DNA of 64,000 nucleotides from Struthidea cinerea (lineage: Eukaryota; Chordata; Aves; Passeriformes; Corcoracidae): NCBI GenBank assembly GCA_013397865.1, contig VZTI01005560.1, positions 103,898 through 167,897 of the forward strand, read 5' to 3'. How positions within the stretch are numbered: the first letter of the stretch is position 1; the number at the start of each line of letters is the position of its first letter. This document shows positions 49,922 through 62,779 of this stretch, piece after piece. Made by a program: the position numbers and the translations under genes. The notes beneath the pieces were generated by a model. It made no database searches, was not told where the DNA came from, and saw nothing but the letters and a program-made list of their open reading frames with translations.

Positions 49922-50414
49922 ATCTTACAGAGAAGAAGAGATGCTCCCAACATCTTTCAGCACCTGAAACCAGGTTTCAGGTACTGCTGGCAACAAAGCT
50001 CTGCCTCAACATCATCACGTCTCAGCTGAGCAACAAGGTACACAAGTTCAGGGGTGTTCTCATGATTAAGGGCACCAAAAAGTGATTCCAGCTTCCAATT
50101 TCCACTCGGGAGAGTGCAACAGAAAGAGGTGCTGCAGTTGCTACAGTACCTGTCTCCCATAACCATCCATAACCTGTGTAAGTCAATAACCTGTTTTATT
50201 GGAGTGGATAATCAAATCAGTGTCAGCGCTGAATTCATTCTCCGTGACAGCGAGACCTCGCCTGAAGTAGGTTGAGATGTGGCATTTTTAGTCCAAATCT
50301 CAACGTGCACCAATCATTCTGCAACGATTTTGTCTCCTGTTCGTATTTCTGTAGGTTGATTTTTTTTGTTTTTATTTATTATTTTTACTCACTAAAATTA
50401 GTCTAGTGAGCTGA

Positions 50415-50772
50415 AGAAGAGAAGCTGCGAGGAGACCTGAGAGCCCCTGGCAGGGCCTGAAGAGGCTCCAGGAGAGCTGGAGAGGGACTTGGGACAAGGC
50501 ATGGAGGGACAGGACACAGGGAATGGCTTCCCACTGCCAGAGGGCAGGGATGGATGGGATGTGGGGAAGGAATTCTCCCCTGTGAGGGTGGGCAGGCCCT
50601 GGCACAGGGTGCCCAGAGCAGCTGTGGCTGCCCCTGGATCCCTGGGAGTGCCCAAGGCCAGGCTGGATGGGGCTGGGAGCAGCCTGGGACAGTGGAAGGG
50701 GTCCCTGCCCATGGCAGGGGGTGGAAGGAGATGAGCTTTAAGGTCCCTCCCAGCCCAAACGATTCCATGATA
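50415..50772 (+). mobile_element. CR1 3' end, sense, young-looking
   Basis: GAGAGCCCCTGGCAGGGCCT, GGACAGGACACAGGGAATGG, GGAAGGAATTCTCCCCTGTG and the terminal CCCAAACGATTCCATGATAA. Confidence 0.94.
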
Positions 50773-52035
50773 ATAAATATGGCATTAGGGATGTCCAGGG
50801 AAACCACGGGAGCAATCTCTCAATGTTTCACATAAGAATTAAAAGGAAACAGCTCCAAAAGATGAGTGTGATTGAGAGCTGGTCTCTTACCTGTCAGAAA
50901 ATACTTCAAAGCCATTTTCTGTCACCCTTTGGGTGGAATTTGTGCAGACCTTTGATTGAGTCAGAAAATGCAGATGCAGGCTCCTTTCAAAGGAAACAGA
51001 AATGAGCTAAAACTAATTTATCAGTGGTCAAGGGCACAGCACAGCCAAGTAAGATTTCAGACTGAAGATTTTTTCCAGAAATTTTGGGAAGAGGCAATTA
51101 CTGCAATTCCTGTAAGAGGAATCAGCTGGATCTCCTACCCAGTGCTGAAGCAGATGCTTTCAAATTGTCTCATTTACATAGGGAAGAAGGTCAGGAGGGA
51201 TTAAGAAGGTAAATATATCACCTGATTAGGTATGCAAGTTCAGGGTGTTCCAAGGACTAATTCCATGAATATTCAAGAAGGTCTTTGCTTCCCAAAGGTT
51301 CAGTCATAGGCAATAAGTTGAATATGCAGAAGGAATCTGGTCAGAAAACCAAAGATGCCACCTGTGTGCATCAGCATCACCTGTTCCAGTGAGATCAGGC
51401 TCTGGGATTTGCTTATTCCCTTTTCCAGGGGAAAATAAAGGAAAATATAGAATAAGAAGAAATAAAGAAATAAAGAATTTTTCACAAGGAAAATAAAGAA
51501 TAAGGAGAATATACACAGGTGAGGAAGGAAAAGCTGGGAGCTGACAGGACACGTTCACCCCTCCCTGGATGTGCATTTTTAACAGGAGCAGGAGGCACTT
51601 CCTAATTATTCTTGATTTGGGCAAAATTTCACACGAGACAGTATCGCAGTGCACTGATCCAGCCTTCCCTGTCCTACTTGGGACAGACAGCACAGGGACA
51701 CGACATGACCATCACCTGTTTTCTTGGATTCCTACTTTGCTTCCAAGGAAGAAGATCATTAATGAGGAAATTAAAGCCCAGATGAGCTCACCTGCAAGAC
51801 CAAGTCAGCTTTCCAGGAAGAAAACTGAGCTGAATTTCTGCTGAGTGATGCCCCAATTCACCCTGATAACCAGAAAATGTGCCTTGGACTGAGTTAAGGT
51901 AGGAAAATGTTGGGGAGTGCTCTTGGGAGAAGGGTGCTCTGCTAGAGAGCAGAGATGGGTCCCAAAAAAGAGCTGAGATGGCTCTGGGAGAAAATCCTGC
52001 TTTTCTTGCAGGTTTTTTTTCCTTCCTTTGTTCCC

Positions 52036-52472
52036 TGCAGCCCAGAACCCCCCATGTGCCGGACTGATCCCCCAGCGTGGGCAGCAGGGGAGGGGGATTC
52101 TGCCCCNNNNNNNNNNNNNNNNNNNNNNNNNNNNNNNNNNNNNNNNNNNNNNNNNNNNNNNNNNNNNNNNNNNNNNNNNNNNNNNNNNNNNNNNNNNNNN
52201 NNNNNNNNNNNNNNNNNNNNNNNNNNNNNNNNNNNNNNNNNNNNNNNNNNNNNNNNNNNNNNNNNNNNNNNNNNNNNNNNGTTCCCTGTGAGGGTGGGGA
52301 GGCCCTGGCACAGGGTGCCCAGAGCAGCTGTGGCTGCCCCTGGATCCCTGGCAGTGCCCAAGGCCAGGCTGGACAGGTCTTGGAGCAGCCTGGGACAGTG
52401 GAAGGTGTCCCTGCCATGGCAGGGGGTGGAAAGAGATGAGCTTTAAATATCACTTTCAACCCAAACAGTTCC
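52036..52472 (+). mobile_element. CR1 copy interrupted by an assembly gap, sense
   Basis: Left of the gap, TGTGCCGGACTGATCCCCCA and GGCAGCAGGGGAGGGGGATT match the reverse complement of 39565-39620. Right of it, GTTCCCTGTGAGGGTGGGGA through CAACCCAAACAGTTCCACGA is the usual 3' end. So one CR1 spans the gap. Confidence 0.92.
52107..52280. other. Assembly gap, 174 N
   Basis: A run of unresolved bases. It falls inside a CR1 whose relatives recur many times nearby, which is the likely cause. Comparison with the copies at 39272 and 45552 predicts roughly 360 bases between the flanks, more than the 174 shown. Confidence 0.99.
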
Positions 52473-53044
52473 ACGACTACAATTCCCACCTTCTCTCAGC
52501 TGTTACTCTTTCATTTGCTATCCCAGAAACTGTGAGCAGCACCAGCTTCTTGTATCCCCACTAATTGCACATCCCTGGAAAACAAAACAAAGCAAATGCT
52601 CCTCACACACAACGTGCAGCACCCCAAGGCATCGGTATGAATGAGGATGCGTTGGAGATGAGACAGCACTGCTACTCCTTTCCTGTTCCTGCCAGGTGAC
52701 TCATCCCCCTGAATTTGGGAGGATGTGGAAATCCATTGAGAAAGTGGCACCAGCTGCAAAAGCTTTGTGTCCACAGATTCTGCAAACTTTGGGAAAACAA
52801 AACAAAACAACACAAAAAAATCAATCAAGCGACCCAGTGTGCAGACTGCTATTGCAGCAAAGGATGCTGAATCTGCCCATAAAAGCCATACAATTTTCCA
52901 AGGAAATTTGTAAGGATGAAAAGGAGGAATTGTGTATTTGTAAGGACTAAAAGGAAGCTTTTGGTCCAGCCACGGAGGAGGAAATAGGGCCAGTTTTGAA
53001 GTGCTGCACTTTGATTACCACCCTATTCCTGCTCTCTCTGTTCC

Positions 53045-53203
53045 CCCTTGTCCTGTCCCTCCATCCCTTGTCCCCAGTCCCTCTCCAGCTCTCCTGGAGC
53101 CCCTTCAGGCCCTGCAAGGGGCTCTGAGCTCTCCCTGGAGCCTTCTCCTCTCCAGGTGAGCACCCCCAGCTCTCCCAGCCTGGCTCCAGAGCAGAGGGGC
53201 TCC
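53045..53203 (-). mobile_element. CR1 internal segment, antisense
   Basis: TTGTCCTGTCCCTCCATCCC, CAGCTCTCCTGGAGCCCCTT and GAGCACCCCCAGCTCTCCCA. It is almost identical to 39285-39440 and ends abruptly at CAGAGGGGCTCC. Confidence 0.92.
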
Positions 53204-53379
53204 GTGTATAAAAGTGCACATATCCAGCTAAAGCTGGACCACATCCTGGATCCTCTGGAAGCCCTGTGCTTTCAAAACCTGGCAACAGAGCCAGGAGAAC
53301 TTCCCTCAGCAAAACTTGAAAACCTGCCAAACACGGGGCTCCAAGCAGTGGAAAACTTCCTTGACTTCTGTCCACTGGA

Positions 53380-53455
53380 CAAGGCTCTGACCAGCCTGAT
53401 CCCGGCTGGACCTGATGATTTCCACAGGTCCTTTCCAACCGGAATTATCCAGTGA
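53380..53455 (+). mobile_element. Possible CR1 or related LINE 3' end, sense
   Basis: GGCTGGACCTGATGATTTCC and ACAGGTCCTTTCCAACC resemble a LINE terminus, but the match is short. Confidence 0.5.
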
Positions 53456-54649
53456 CTCTGCTTCAAATTTATGGGACAAATTCAACTAGAAAAATATCCT
53501 GAGGACTGAACATTCATTTGGACTCTGGTCCCGTCCCACTGTTAACAAAAAACGGAGCAGGAGCCATTCTGGGAATCTGTGATTTTATGAAAATTAGCAT
53601 CTCTCTTCCCTCTTCACTTCCTTTAATTTCCTCATAAATGAATGAAATGAAACATTTGGAGCTGAATGAAATAATTTGTATTAAACTCAAGCAGACTGGC
53701 TGGCAGGGAAACGGGGTGTTGAGGCAAGAATAAATATTAATTATTCCTTAAATAGAATGGAATTGTTTTTATGGTTTCAGTTTATTTGCCAAATGAAACG
53801 TAACATCACTGTCACATCCTGAGCTGAATAGGCAGGAAAAGAACTGGGCTGAACTGGGACAAAATGGGGAGTTGCAGGAACCCCAGCCTTGAGCTAAGAC
53901 CTCGAGGAAGGCCTGGAAAAGCTGCTGAAGCAGCTCAAGGAGGTGGAGAGGGATTTTCCTAAGCCCTCTGGGGTTTAGGAACAACTACAGACACCAGTTA
54001 TTCAATACCCAGCCTGGAATTAAAACAGATTTATTTACCCATTAAAAATACCTTTCTTTTTTCCTCCCAGAATCAGCACGACCACAAAGATTTCTCTTTC
54101 CTTTTTACCCTGTGATACATTTTCCGTGTTTTTTCCACATCCTGCTGAACACACCTGGAACGTTTTTAAAGGAAAAAAGCCAATTTGCAACGCTCTATTT
54201 CAATTTTAAAACGATGTCGTGCCCTGTTCTTAAGAGAATCCTATTTGCTCACACAGAAAAAAACCTCATGTTTTATACAATATTTATAAAAGGTGACGTA
54301 CATCCACGAGCAGGGAAGGGAAATAAATGGAAAATCAGTCAACAGGATTAAAAGATAAGGAGAATGTCAGCGTGGATATGGAACTGGAAGCAGTAATACC
54401 TGCAAGGCTGAGCCCCCTGAAACTGCTGCAGAGGAGCGTTAGGAAGGGACAGGAACGCAAATATCATCCCAGTGATAGCTCCTAATGATTTTCCTGGAAT
54501 TGCTTGCAAGGGAAAACTCTTGAGAACTCCCCACCTGCCCTTGCAGGGAGCCCCTCCACCAGGAACAAAATCCAGGAAAGCACTGCCGTCCTTTGGGACT
54601 GTTTGCAATTAGAGATGTTCGTTTATCCTGTGATAGGCCCAGAAGAGCC

Positions 54650-54698
54650 CGGAATGGCAGCGGGGCAGGAGCTGGGAATGGCAGCGGGGCAGGAGCTG
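54650..54698. repeat. Tandem duplication of about 24 bp, two copies
   Basis: GGAATGGCAGCGGGGCAGGA is repeated directly after GCTG. Confidence 0.85.
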
Positions 54699-55270
54699 CG
54701 GGTGCCAGGCTTGCAGGACGTTACCAGGTGCTTCTGGCAGCCTGTGCCCTGCAAGCTCCCTCCCCCAGACAATAATAACCATTCCCAACAAGTTCCTTAT
54801 CTTATCCCAGCAGCATCCCTGCAGGAGATTAGTCAGGCATCCCAGTGTCACGTTTTATCTCTAAAGCCTTGGATTTAGGCAGAGCATGTGTCTAGACTCA
54901 AAAGCCAGGTGTATTGCAGTCAAACAGATGGGGATCCATAAACATTTCATTTTTTTTTTATGATATGCACCAAGTTTTCAAGCCTGCTTTAAATCAGCCA
55001 CAGTTCTGGCATTCTGACATAAACTGGCCAATGATTAAAATAAGAGGGAAATGTTTAAAATCAGGGAAACGTTTCCTGAAAATAATTTCAATATGGCTCG
55101 TGTGCAAGGGAAGTGTGGAGTTTTCCTCAAAAACTGCCCCAGTGTTCTGTGGAGGGCACACATTAATGCCAAGGATTTCACCTGATCCCTGCCCGGCACA
55201 GCAGAGTCCTGGAGCAGCACAAAGCAAGACCTGGGAGGAGGCTTAAAAATGAGGTTTTATACAAAGGTAC

Positions 55271-55643
55271 AATCACAGAATATCCACAGGGGACCCACAA
55301 GGATCCCTCCAAGGACGGGGACTCCACCACTGCCCTGGGCAGCTGTGCCAGGGCTGGACAGCCCTTTCCATGAAAACAATTTCCCAAAATCCAATCCAAA
55401 CCTCCCCTGGCCCAGCCTGAGGCCGTTCCCTCTCCTCCTGTCCCTGTTCCCTGGGAGCAGAGCCCGACCCCCCCGGCTGCCCCCTCCTGTCAGGGAGTTG
55501 TGCAGAGCCACAAGGTCCCCCCTGAGCCTCCTTTTCTCCAGGCTGAGCCCCTTTCCCAGCTCCCTCAGCCGCTCCTGGGGCTCCAGCCCCTTCCCAGCTC
55601 CGTTCCCTGCCCTGGACACGCTCCAGCCCCTCCGTGTCCTTCC
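55271..55643 (-). mobile_element. CR1 3' end, antisense
   Basis: AGCTGTGCCAGGGCTGGACA, CCAATCCAAACCTCCCCTGG, CAGGGAGTTGTGCAGAGCCA and ACGCTCCAGCCCCTCCGTGT. The reverse complement of its far end equals the start of the 4616 and 27094 copies. Confidence 0.93.
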
Positions 55644-58600
55644 CAGAGTGAGAACACACAACAGGTGCCCCTCTGTGGGATCCAAGGGAATTGAAAGTGA
55701 GGAACCCCAACTTGCTGTTGTCCATGAGGAAAATCCCGCTGGTGGGGACGGGAAAAGGGAAAGATGAGCTGACAAAGCGGCCTCAGAGCCAGGAGGAGTC
55801 AAGGAGGGAAACTTGTGTCTGCAAAGCCCTGGGGAGGAGCAGACCATGACCAAAATGTAATTTATATGAAGATGTTTTGAATTTCTTCCAGCTACTTCCA
55901 AGCCACCAATGCAGAACAGCTCCTCGCTGCTTCCACACAAAGGTTTCTGCTGGGAATATCGCTGGATTATAATTACAGGCCAGCATTTCACATTAATTAC
56001 TGCAACAGCCCATGTTCAGGTGCACTGTGCAATGTAATCACGGCACCCCTTGCTGTCCATAGCACCTTCCTTATTCTGCAGCCTGGAAAATTCCCATCCT
56101 GGCAAGATGTGGTTAATAAAACTGCAATGTTTTTGGGATGGGGTTTGTCTGTGGGGTTTTTAATATGAGCATTCAAAACTGCTGCTGGCTACTCCATCCA
56201 GGATGAGCAAGGACAGCCTGCACCACTGGAGCATGAAGGATCTTGGTTCCTGCTTCACCTTCAGCCACGAAACTACCCTATGGATGTGGAGTCTCCCAGT
56301 GGGGCTAATGACAAAGCAGTGGGAACAAAGCAGCACCACTTCTCCAAACTCACCTTCTCTGAGTGTGCAGCAGCATTTGTCTCAAAAGAGCTCTCTGAGG
56401 TGTCATTTTTGTTGATAAATCTAATTATGATGGTCATGTGCCACTCAGCAAGGCTGAAATCCCATGTAGGAAAAGGAATTTCAACGAACCTACAGCAAAA
56501 TGAATATCAAAACCCCAAAGGTTTTCTTCTTTTAAAGAGTAACAAGGGATACAGGTGAAAAAAAATACTTTGAAGGTTGTTGAACAACAAGAAAAAAAAA
56601 ATGCATAGAAATACCAAGAAATTCCTGGTTTAATGATTTCACAGCAAAGCTGGATTCTGCCACTTTGTCCCACCTCGAGGACTAACAGCCGAGTTTGATG
56701 TGAACCTCAGGGAAACCTGGCGGGTTTTCCAGCCATGTGTGTCCTTCACTTTCAGATCAGTGGGATCCCAAAGAAAAAGGCACTGTAAGCCTCAATAAAC
56801 ATGCAAATGACTTCAAAAGGAGATGAAAGCCTTTGTCCTGTTTATGTGATGAGTTTGTGCACCGGTAACCAAAGGGACGTCGGCTTTCTTATTTTAACCA
56901 TTCCTTGAAGGTCATTTCTGCACAGAAATGGGTTTTTTTGAAGACCTAAAAACTTGTTATATAACAAAGGCAGAGCTAAACATCAAGCCTGTGGCTGGCT
57001 GGAATTAGTTCACCTGTATCCCCTGCGTTCCATCAACAGGCACAGCCGAAGGAACCGGCTTCCTGGCTGGAATGTTAATCATTCCCCTCCGCTTCCAGGA
57101 ACAAGAGCATGGCACGGGCAAAAAGAGATTCCTTTCTCCTCCTCTCATTAACCAGTTTCACTTGCTCAGCACATTAATGCAGAGCTCAGGATGATTATAC
57201 AGGGGCTCACACAAGCTGAATAAATCTGCTTCCCGGACAGATGAGCTGAAGGCGCTCGGGAATAACGAGGGCGATGCCGGAAGGAAACCCAGCAGTCCCT
57301 GCCGGAGCGTCATCCCAGCCCCACACAGCAAAGGCAGGGACAAACCTGTGGGGGACCTTAATTCTAAAAATAATTTCGCCCCCAGTATTGATTTTAAACC
57401 GTGGGCAGGTCCTCTCCTCACCTGAGCGATTGAAATGACCTTGGTTCCGCTGGAAAAATGTGCTGGGATTGACAGCAGGAAAGGAAAGGCTCGTGGTTAG
57501 CGACGGGATCAGTAAACTGGGGAAGTGGAATGTGTGCAATGCATGGAAATATCTGGACACCTCCCTGTGGAGGCTGTTGATTTACACCAGGAGTGAGAGC
57601 AAACTGAAAGATTCCTCTAAATATAGGGAATAATAAAATAAAAGACTCTAACATTGCCAAATCCCATGGAACCTGCACCGCTTGCCAACAACATTAGAAG
57701 TCCTGCCATCCATCAAATCTCCTCATTCCGGAGAATGCCAAGTCCTCCCGCTTGGTGAAGGAGGATAGAGAAATGCAGGGTGACATTCCCTGCCTTTTGA
57801 AGGTGACTGGCTTTGCTTTTACTTTGGAAAGTTGCTCTGAGGGAATATGTCAGAAGCCTTAACATCCACACTTCCCAAATATCCAGGAGCCGGGCTCTTC
57901 CAGCAGGTGACGTTTGCTCCCGTTGCTCCTTGTGCATTTGTTCAGAGTCAAAGCCATTCCGGAGCTGCAGACCGACAGGAATTCCTGGTCGTTGCAGTAC
58001 CTCACTTTGTTCCTTAAACACTTCTGAAAGCAACGATTTTGGGACAAACATCCCAGGAGAGGTTTCTCCAAGGCCAGCACAGGGCCAGATGGGTTGGAGC
58101 TGCTGCCAGATGGACCTGCCGAGAAGCACCTGGACCACCTTGAGCGGTCAATTAGTCAAGGGTGCCCCAGGGAGCCCCAGGGATGATTTAACCATTGCTT
58201 AATGTGAGAGCTGGAAGGCAAACAAGGGGATGGATCGATGGCAGTTGAGTCAGTGCCCGGCAGGATTTGATCCTGAGCTCAACACAAATGCCTCCGGAAT
58301 CTCCCTTTGCTTGCACACCAGTTCTTCCCGCTTTTTTACACCAGGCTATGATCCTGAAGACTTCTTTCACAGGAATACAGGCTCCTTTCCTTGAACAAGA
58401 ACACACATGGAGATTTAGACCACTTTGTATCTTCCCAGTGCGAGAAGAAAATTTCCCTCTGGAAAAACAGAAGTGAAAATGTTGTCCCTCATTCTGAGCT
58501 TCTTCAGGAAGCCCTGGGAGAGCTGACCCCGAATTCAGTTAAAACCAAGGATGGGAAACATCTCCTCAGGCTGGAAATTTGATATAGTGTAATTTTGCTA

Positions 58601-58765
58601 AAATATCAAAACAGGCTGAGGAAACCAAGCCTGCTTTTTGGGGTGTCTCATCATAGACAGAAAAATGTCATGGATGTAAAAATTCTGCACAGTTTTTTTT
58701 TGTCTCTATATCTTTGTTTACTCCTAAAGGCATTGGAGCAGGATCTGCATTTAGGAGAAGTTTAA

Positions 58766-58882
58766 GAATCCTGGAATGGTTTGGACTGGAAGGGACTTTC
58801 CACTAGGTCAGGTTGCTTTGAGCTGTGTCCAGCCTGGCCTTGAACATTCCCAGGGATGGGCAGCCGCAGTTTCTCTGGGCAA
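58766..58882 (-). mobile_element. CR1 3' end, antisense, shortened
   Basis: AGAATCCTGGAATGGTTTGG, GTCCAGCCTGGCCTTGAACA and TTTCTCTGGGCAA. The middle lacks a stretch present in other copies. Confidence 0.85.
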
Positions 58883-59159
58883 TTCCCATAGGAGAATCTG
58901 AAAAATTCCCCCTTCCTTCCAAAATCAGGTTACCTCCTGATTTTTCTGCTACGTGCAAGTGGAAGGAAACTCCATTTTTCTGTGCCTGGAGATTTCTCAT
59001 TGCACTTCCCTGTAGCTGCTGGTCCCAAAGTCAGAGAAAGAACAGACCATGGTGTATTCTATAACCAACACTGTCTCATGAAATTAATTCACTGGTCACA
59101 GAAATGCAAATAAAAACCAAATAATAATGCCCTTAATAACATAATCAGCCCTGAATTAG

Positions 59160-59235
59160 GCAGACAGATGGATGAGATGATTGCTGGAGATCCCTTCCAA
59201 CAGTAATGGTCTATTCTGTCCTGTTCTATTCTATT
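59160..59235 (+). mobile_element. Possible CR1 terminus with pentameric tail
   Basis: GAGATCCCTTCCAACAGTAA is followed by a tail rich in TTCTA/TCTAT units, as at LINE 3' ends. Confidence 0.5.
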
Positions 59236-60109
59236 CCATGCCATCCTAAATAATGTGAAAAGAACAAAAATCCAAGGAACAAAACCCTCTCCATCCCAAA
59301 AACATAAGCAGTGTTATCAATACCTTGCATATATTACATTAGTTATAACCTTCATTGCCAATTAACAGCCATTAGAATAGAACAGTGACTGGAGAAAGCT
59401 AAATGGCCTCTTAACCACACATGGAAAGGGCAGAGGAATTATTCTGGGAACAGCATGTGGCCAGAATTCTGTGGGAACACTTAAGTACAGCCACACACCT
59501 CGCAATCAACATCAACACGAAATCAGGGTAATTATGCCACGTCCTCTACAAGCAGCAGTGAAAAAAAAAAATAAAGGGATTTATAGATTATTATTTCAAT
59601 TAAGTGCTCCAGCCTCAGCATCAGGATTTATCTTCCTTGCATCTCACAGGATGCTGAGCAACATCCTGATAAAAATCTTACCACCACTGTTAGCACTACA
59701 AAAATCCACCGTATTTCGTACTTCCCCTTGTATCTGCAGAGCAGAACCGAGCCACCAACCTTCCCAGGAAATCCTGCCGCCAAAATAACCTTGCAATCTT
59801 AGAGATGAGGGCTGGGTTATGCAGAAATCATGTTTTATTTGGAGTCTGCATGGGAAATGCAAACTCAGGCACACCAGAGAGCAAAAGGACCCTGATGAGC
59901 GTTGAGATTCTGCAAGCAAGAGGCATTAAAAACTCTTCTGATTGCTCTTATCAGCTGTAAAAAGATTCAGAGTCACCCTAACAGCAAAAGGATTTCATTA
60001 CCCCAGAGAGAGAGAGATCTTACACCATTTAAAAAGAGATTTTTACCATCAATGACAAGCTCCTGAGCCTCTCTAGAGGTTGAAAATTATTGATAGAAAT
60101 ATTATCTGT

Positions 60110-60196
60110 ATGAGAGGCTGTGGCTGCCCCATCCCTGAAGTGTCTGAGGCCAGGTTGGAGGGGGCTTGGAGCAGCCCGGGATGGGGGAAGGTTGAG
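60110..60196 (+). mobile_element. CR1 fragment, sense
   Basis: GGCTGTGGCTGCCCCATCCC, GAGGCCAGGTTGGAGGGGGC and GGAGCAGCCCGGGATGGGGG. Confidence 0.85.
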
Positions 60197-60729
60197 CTGA
60201 GCTCAGAGTTCAGCTGGTATTAATGACACGACCATTTCAGATGTCTAAGAAGCTACAGAACAACTGTAACAGTTATTAGAGGTGGAAAAAATTCCCAAGT
60301 TCAGTGAAAACCCTCACTCAAGGTGTGATGGATACAAATGAAAGGCCTACAGAGTCTCAGCCACCTTCCAGAAATGCTTGGGGAAAAAATAAAAGCCCAT
60401 GGACAGAGGAGGATCACAAAGAAGTTTTATTTCCCTTTTTACTTGAGGTGATTTGTAATGTTTTATTGATTTGTAATATATTAATTATAAGCCAGTAAAT
60501 GTTGAGCTGATTGAGCAAATGTCACTCCAGTAAAACTCCTTTGTAAATTGACAGACAGAGAAGTTAATTTCTGTGTGGGTTTTTTCCCAAAACAACCCAG
60601 CAACTAAAATTTACCACTTGATGTGTCCTGTTCAAGCTCCTCTATAGTTTTTTCATTTTCCCTTGTAGATTTTTTCTTCCCAGTGGCCTGTGCAGAACGT
60701 GAAGTTTTCAGACAGAATTTAATGCAAAA

Positions 60730-60818
60730 AAATAGGGTCACATGCAAAGCATACAATAAAAAACAGGGTCATATGCAAAGAATACAATAAAAAATAGGGT
60801 CACAGGCAAAGAATGCAA
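60730..60818. repeat. Tandem repeat of about 32 bp, three copies
   Basis: The unit is AATAGGGTCACATGCAAAGC plus ATACAATAAAAA. The second and third copies differ by a few bases. It is AT-rich and not related to CR1. Confidence 0.88.
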
Positions 60819-61404
60819 GAGCTCGGGCACTACAGGAAATGTAAATGTTAAAAATCACACGAGAGGAGATAATAGCAATAATAATAAAAAAGAAGTGCCC
60901 ACAATACAACAAAAGCAGCAGCACCGAGCAGCCCTCGAGGCTGACGGAGGGATGGGTTGACCTCGGAGGCCTCTGCCTTTCCTGACTTCCAGCCTTCTGT
61001 GGGGCTCATTAAAGGCTCCAAGCACAAAGCATGAAACACTTCAAGGAAAAGTTGGTCTCCATGGGAATAGAGGACAAACTAAAAATAACCATAAGCTGGC
61101 ATTTTAACAATTTTGCAGGAGATTGTCATGGCAATGAAGAGAGTTGTAACCTGTTGTCATGATAACCAAAGTTTCAAATTAATAGGAAAGCACTCCACTT
61201 CCACTTCATCTTTATTCATAACAGATCCAACATCCTCCATGGGAGAATTCCACGTTAGCGCCTTCAAGGAACCAGAGAGCTTGGGAGAAGCAAGGGAGGG
61301 ATAAAGGACAGTGGGGATTAAAAGAAAAATTTAAAACTCCACAGCCAAAGCGAAGCACCAACAGGAGGGAAAAGAACCCAGGGATGAAAGTCCTTCGACA
61401 GATG

Positions 61405-61634
61405 AAGAATATTGGGAAGGAATTGTTCCCTGGGAGGGTGGGCAGGCCCTGGCGCAGGGTGCCCAGAGCAGCGGTGGCTGCCCCTGGATCCCTGGCAGTG
61501 CCCAAGGCCAGGCTGGACATTGGGGCTTGGAGCAGCCTGGGACAGTGGGAGGTGTCCCTGCCCATGGCAGGGGTGGCACTGGATGGGTTTTAAGGTGCCT
61601 TCCAACCCAACCCATTCTGGGATTTTGTGACTCA
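61405..61634 (+). mobile_element. CR1 3' end, sense, young-looking
   Basis: ATATTGGGAAGGAATTGTTC, GGCCCTGGCGCAGGGTGCCC, AGCAGCCTGGGACAGTGGGA and the terminal CCATTCTGGGATTTTGTGAC. Confidence 0.94.
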
Positions 61635-61744
61635 AGTCCCACCTTGACAATCTCTTCTCAAACCACAGTTCACAGCACATTAAGTACCACAGAACGTCCA
61701 GTTTTTCAAGACACCCAAACTAGGGGAAAATAATCTTGATTTCC

Positions 61745-61826
61745 AGTCCAGAGGAGGCCAGAGGATGCTCCAGGGGCTGGAGCCCCTCTGCTCTGAAGCC
61801 AGGCTGGGAGAGCTGGGGGTGCTGAG
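61745..61826 (+). mobile_element. CR1 internal fragment, sense
   Basis: GCTCCAGGGGCTGGAGCCCC and AGCCAGGCTGGGAGAGCTGG. It lies just after the 61405 copy but is an earlier part of the element, so the two are separate insertions or rearranged. Confidence 0.87.
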
Positions 61827-62779
61827 TGTAAGTGCATTCAACGAGACCCTCATTATACCAATGGGCTCAGAGCAAACCGTGCCTTGTTTGATGACAACAT
61901 AATTGTTATTTTTGTGGAAAATTGCTCTGCTCCCCCTGAAATTACTACGATAGTCCATTATGCTACTGTTCCCTTAACTGTTTTAAGGGGGGAGAAAACC
62001 TGTTGTGGCAACAGGGTGCCTGCACAGAACACACATCTTTACACCTTCAACCCAGCACAGAACGGTCTTCACCTCAACAGAGCTCCTAATTTGAAATAAA
62101 AAGAAACTAGAAGTAAGCAGAAGTTCAGAGCCTACACACATTCACCTTTCTGAATGAAATTCTTCATTGTTCAGCTGTAAAAATCAAGGTTTTCCCCTCT
62201 CTGATTTCATTTACAGTCACCATGTGCTCTGCATCTCCTGGGAATGCCATGGAATTGACCTCTTCTCCCCGGAGATGGATGCTCTTTGCTGCCAAACATG
62301 AGGTCTCTAATGATGAGGCACAGAAATGTCATTTTTAAGTGTAAATAGATGGCAACAAATCAAGCATAAAGTGGACACTTCCTCTGGTTACGTACTAAAG
62401 AGAATTTTGTAACCATGAGCTCTGAAGTTTCTTCACCTGTTATTACTCCAGGGCTTCTTCCTTGTGCTTCTCCTCCCAAACCCTCCTCTTTGCTGATCTC
62501 CGTCCTCCGAGAGCTCATCTTTTTGGCCCAATTTCCTCCTTATTCTGCTTGTTCCTGAAAATCATTTTGTTGACGAAGTGACACAACTCAGACCTGCTCC
62601 TGGGAAGGGCTGCTGGGCTGACAGTTCGCTGGAAGGAGAGGCTGGGGAGCGGCTTCAGAGGGGAGCATGGCCAGCACCGGGGTGGTGGTCACACGCTGCT
62701 GCTTTTCCCAGGAATACTGAAGCCCTGGCTTTCTTTCCTCAGGTCAGTGCTAAGACAGGACCTCAGAACAGGGAAGACA

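Noticed and set aside
51788..52489. Open frames running across the N gap
   Set aside because: Unresolved bases contain no stops, and the flanks are CR1 sequence.
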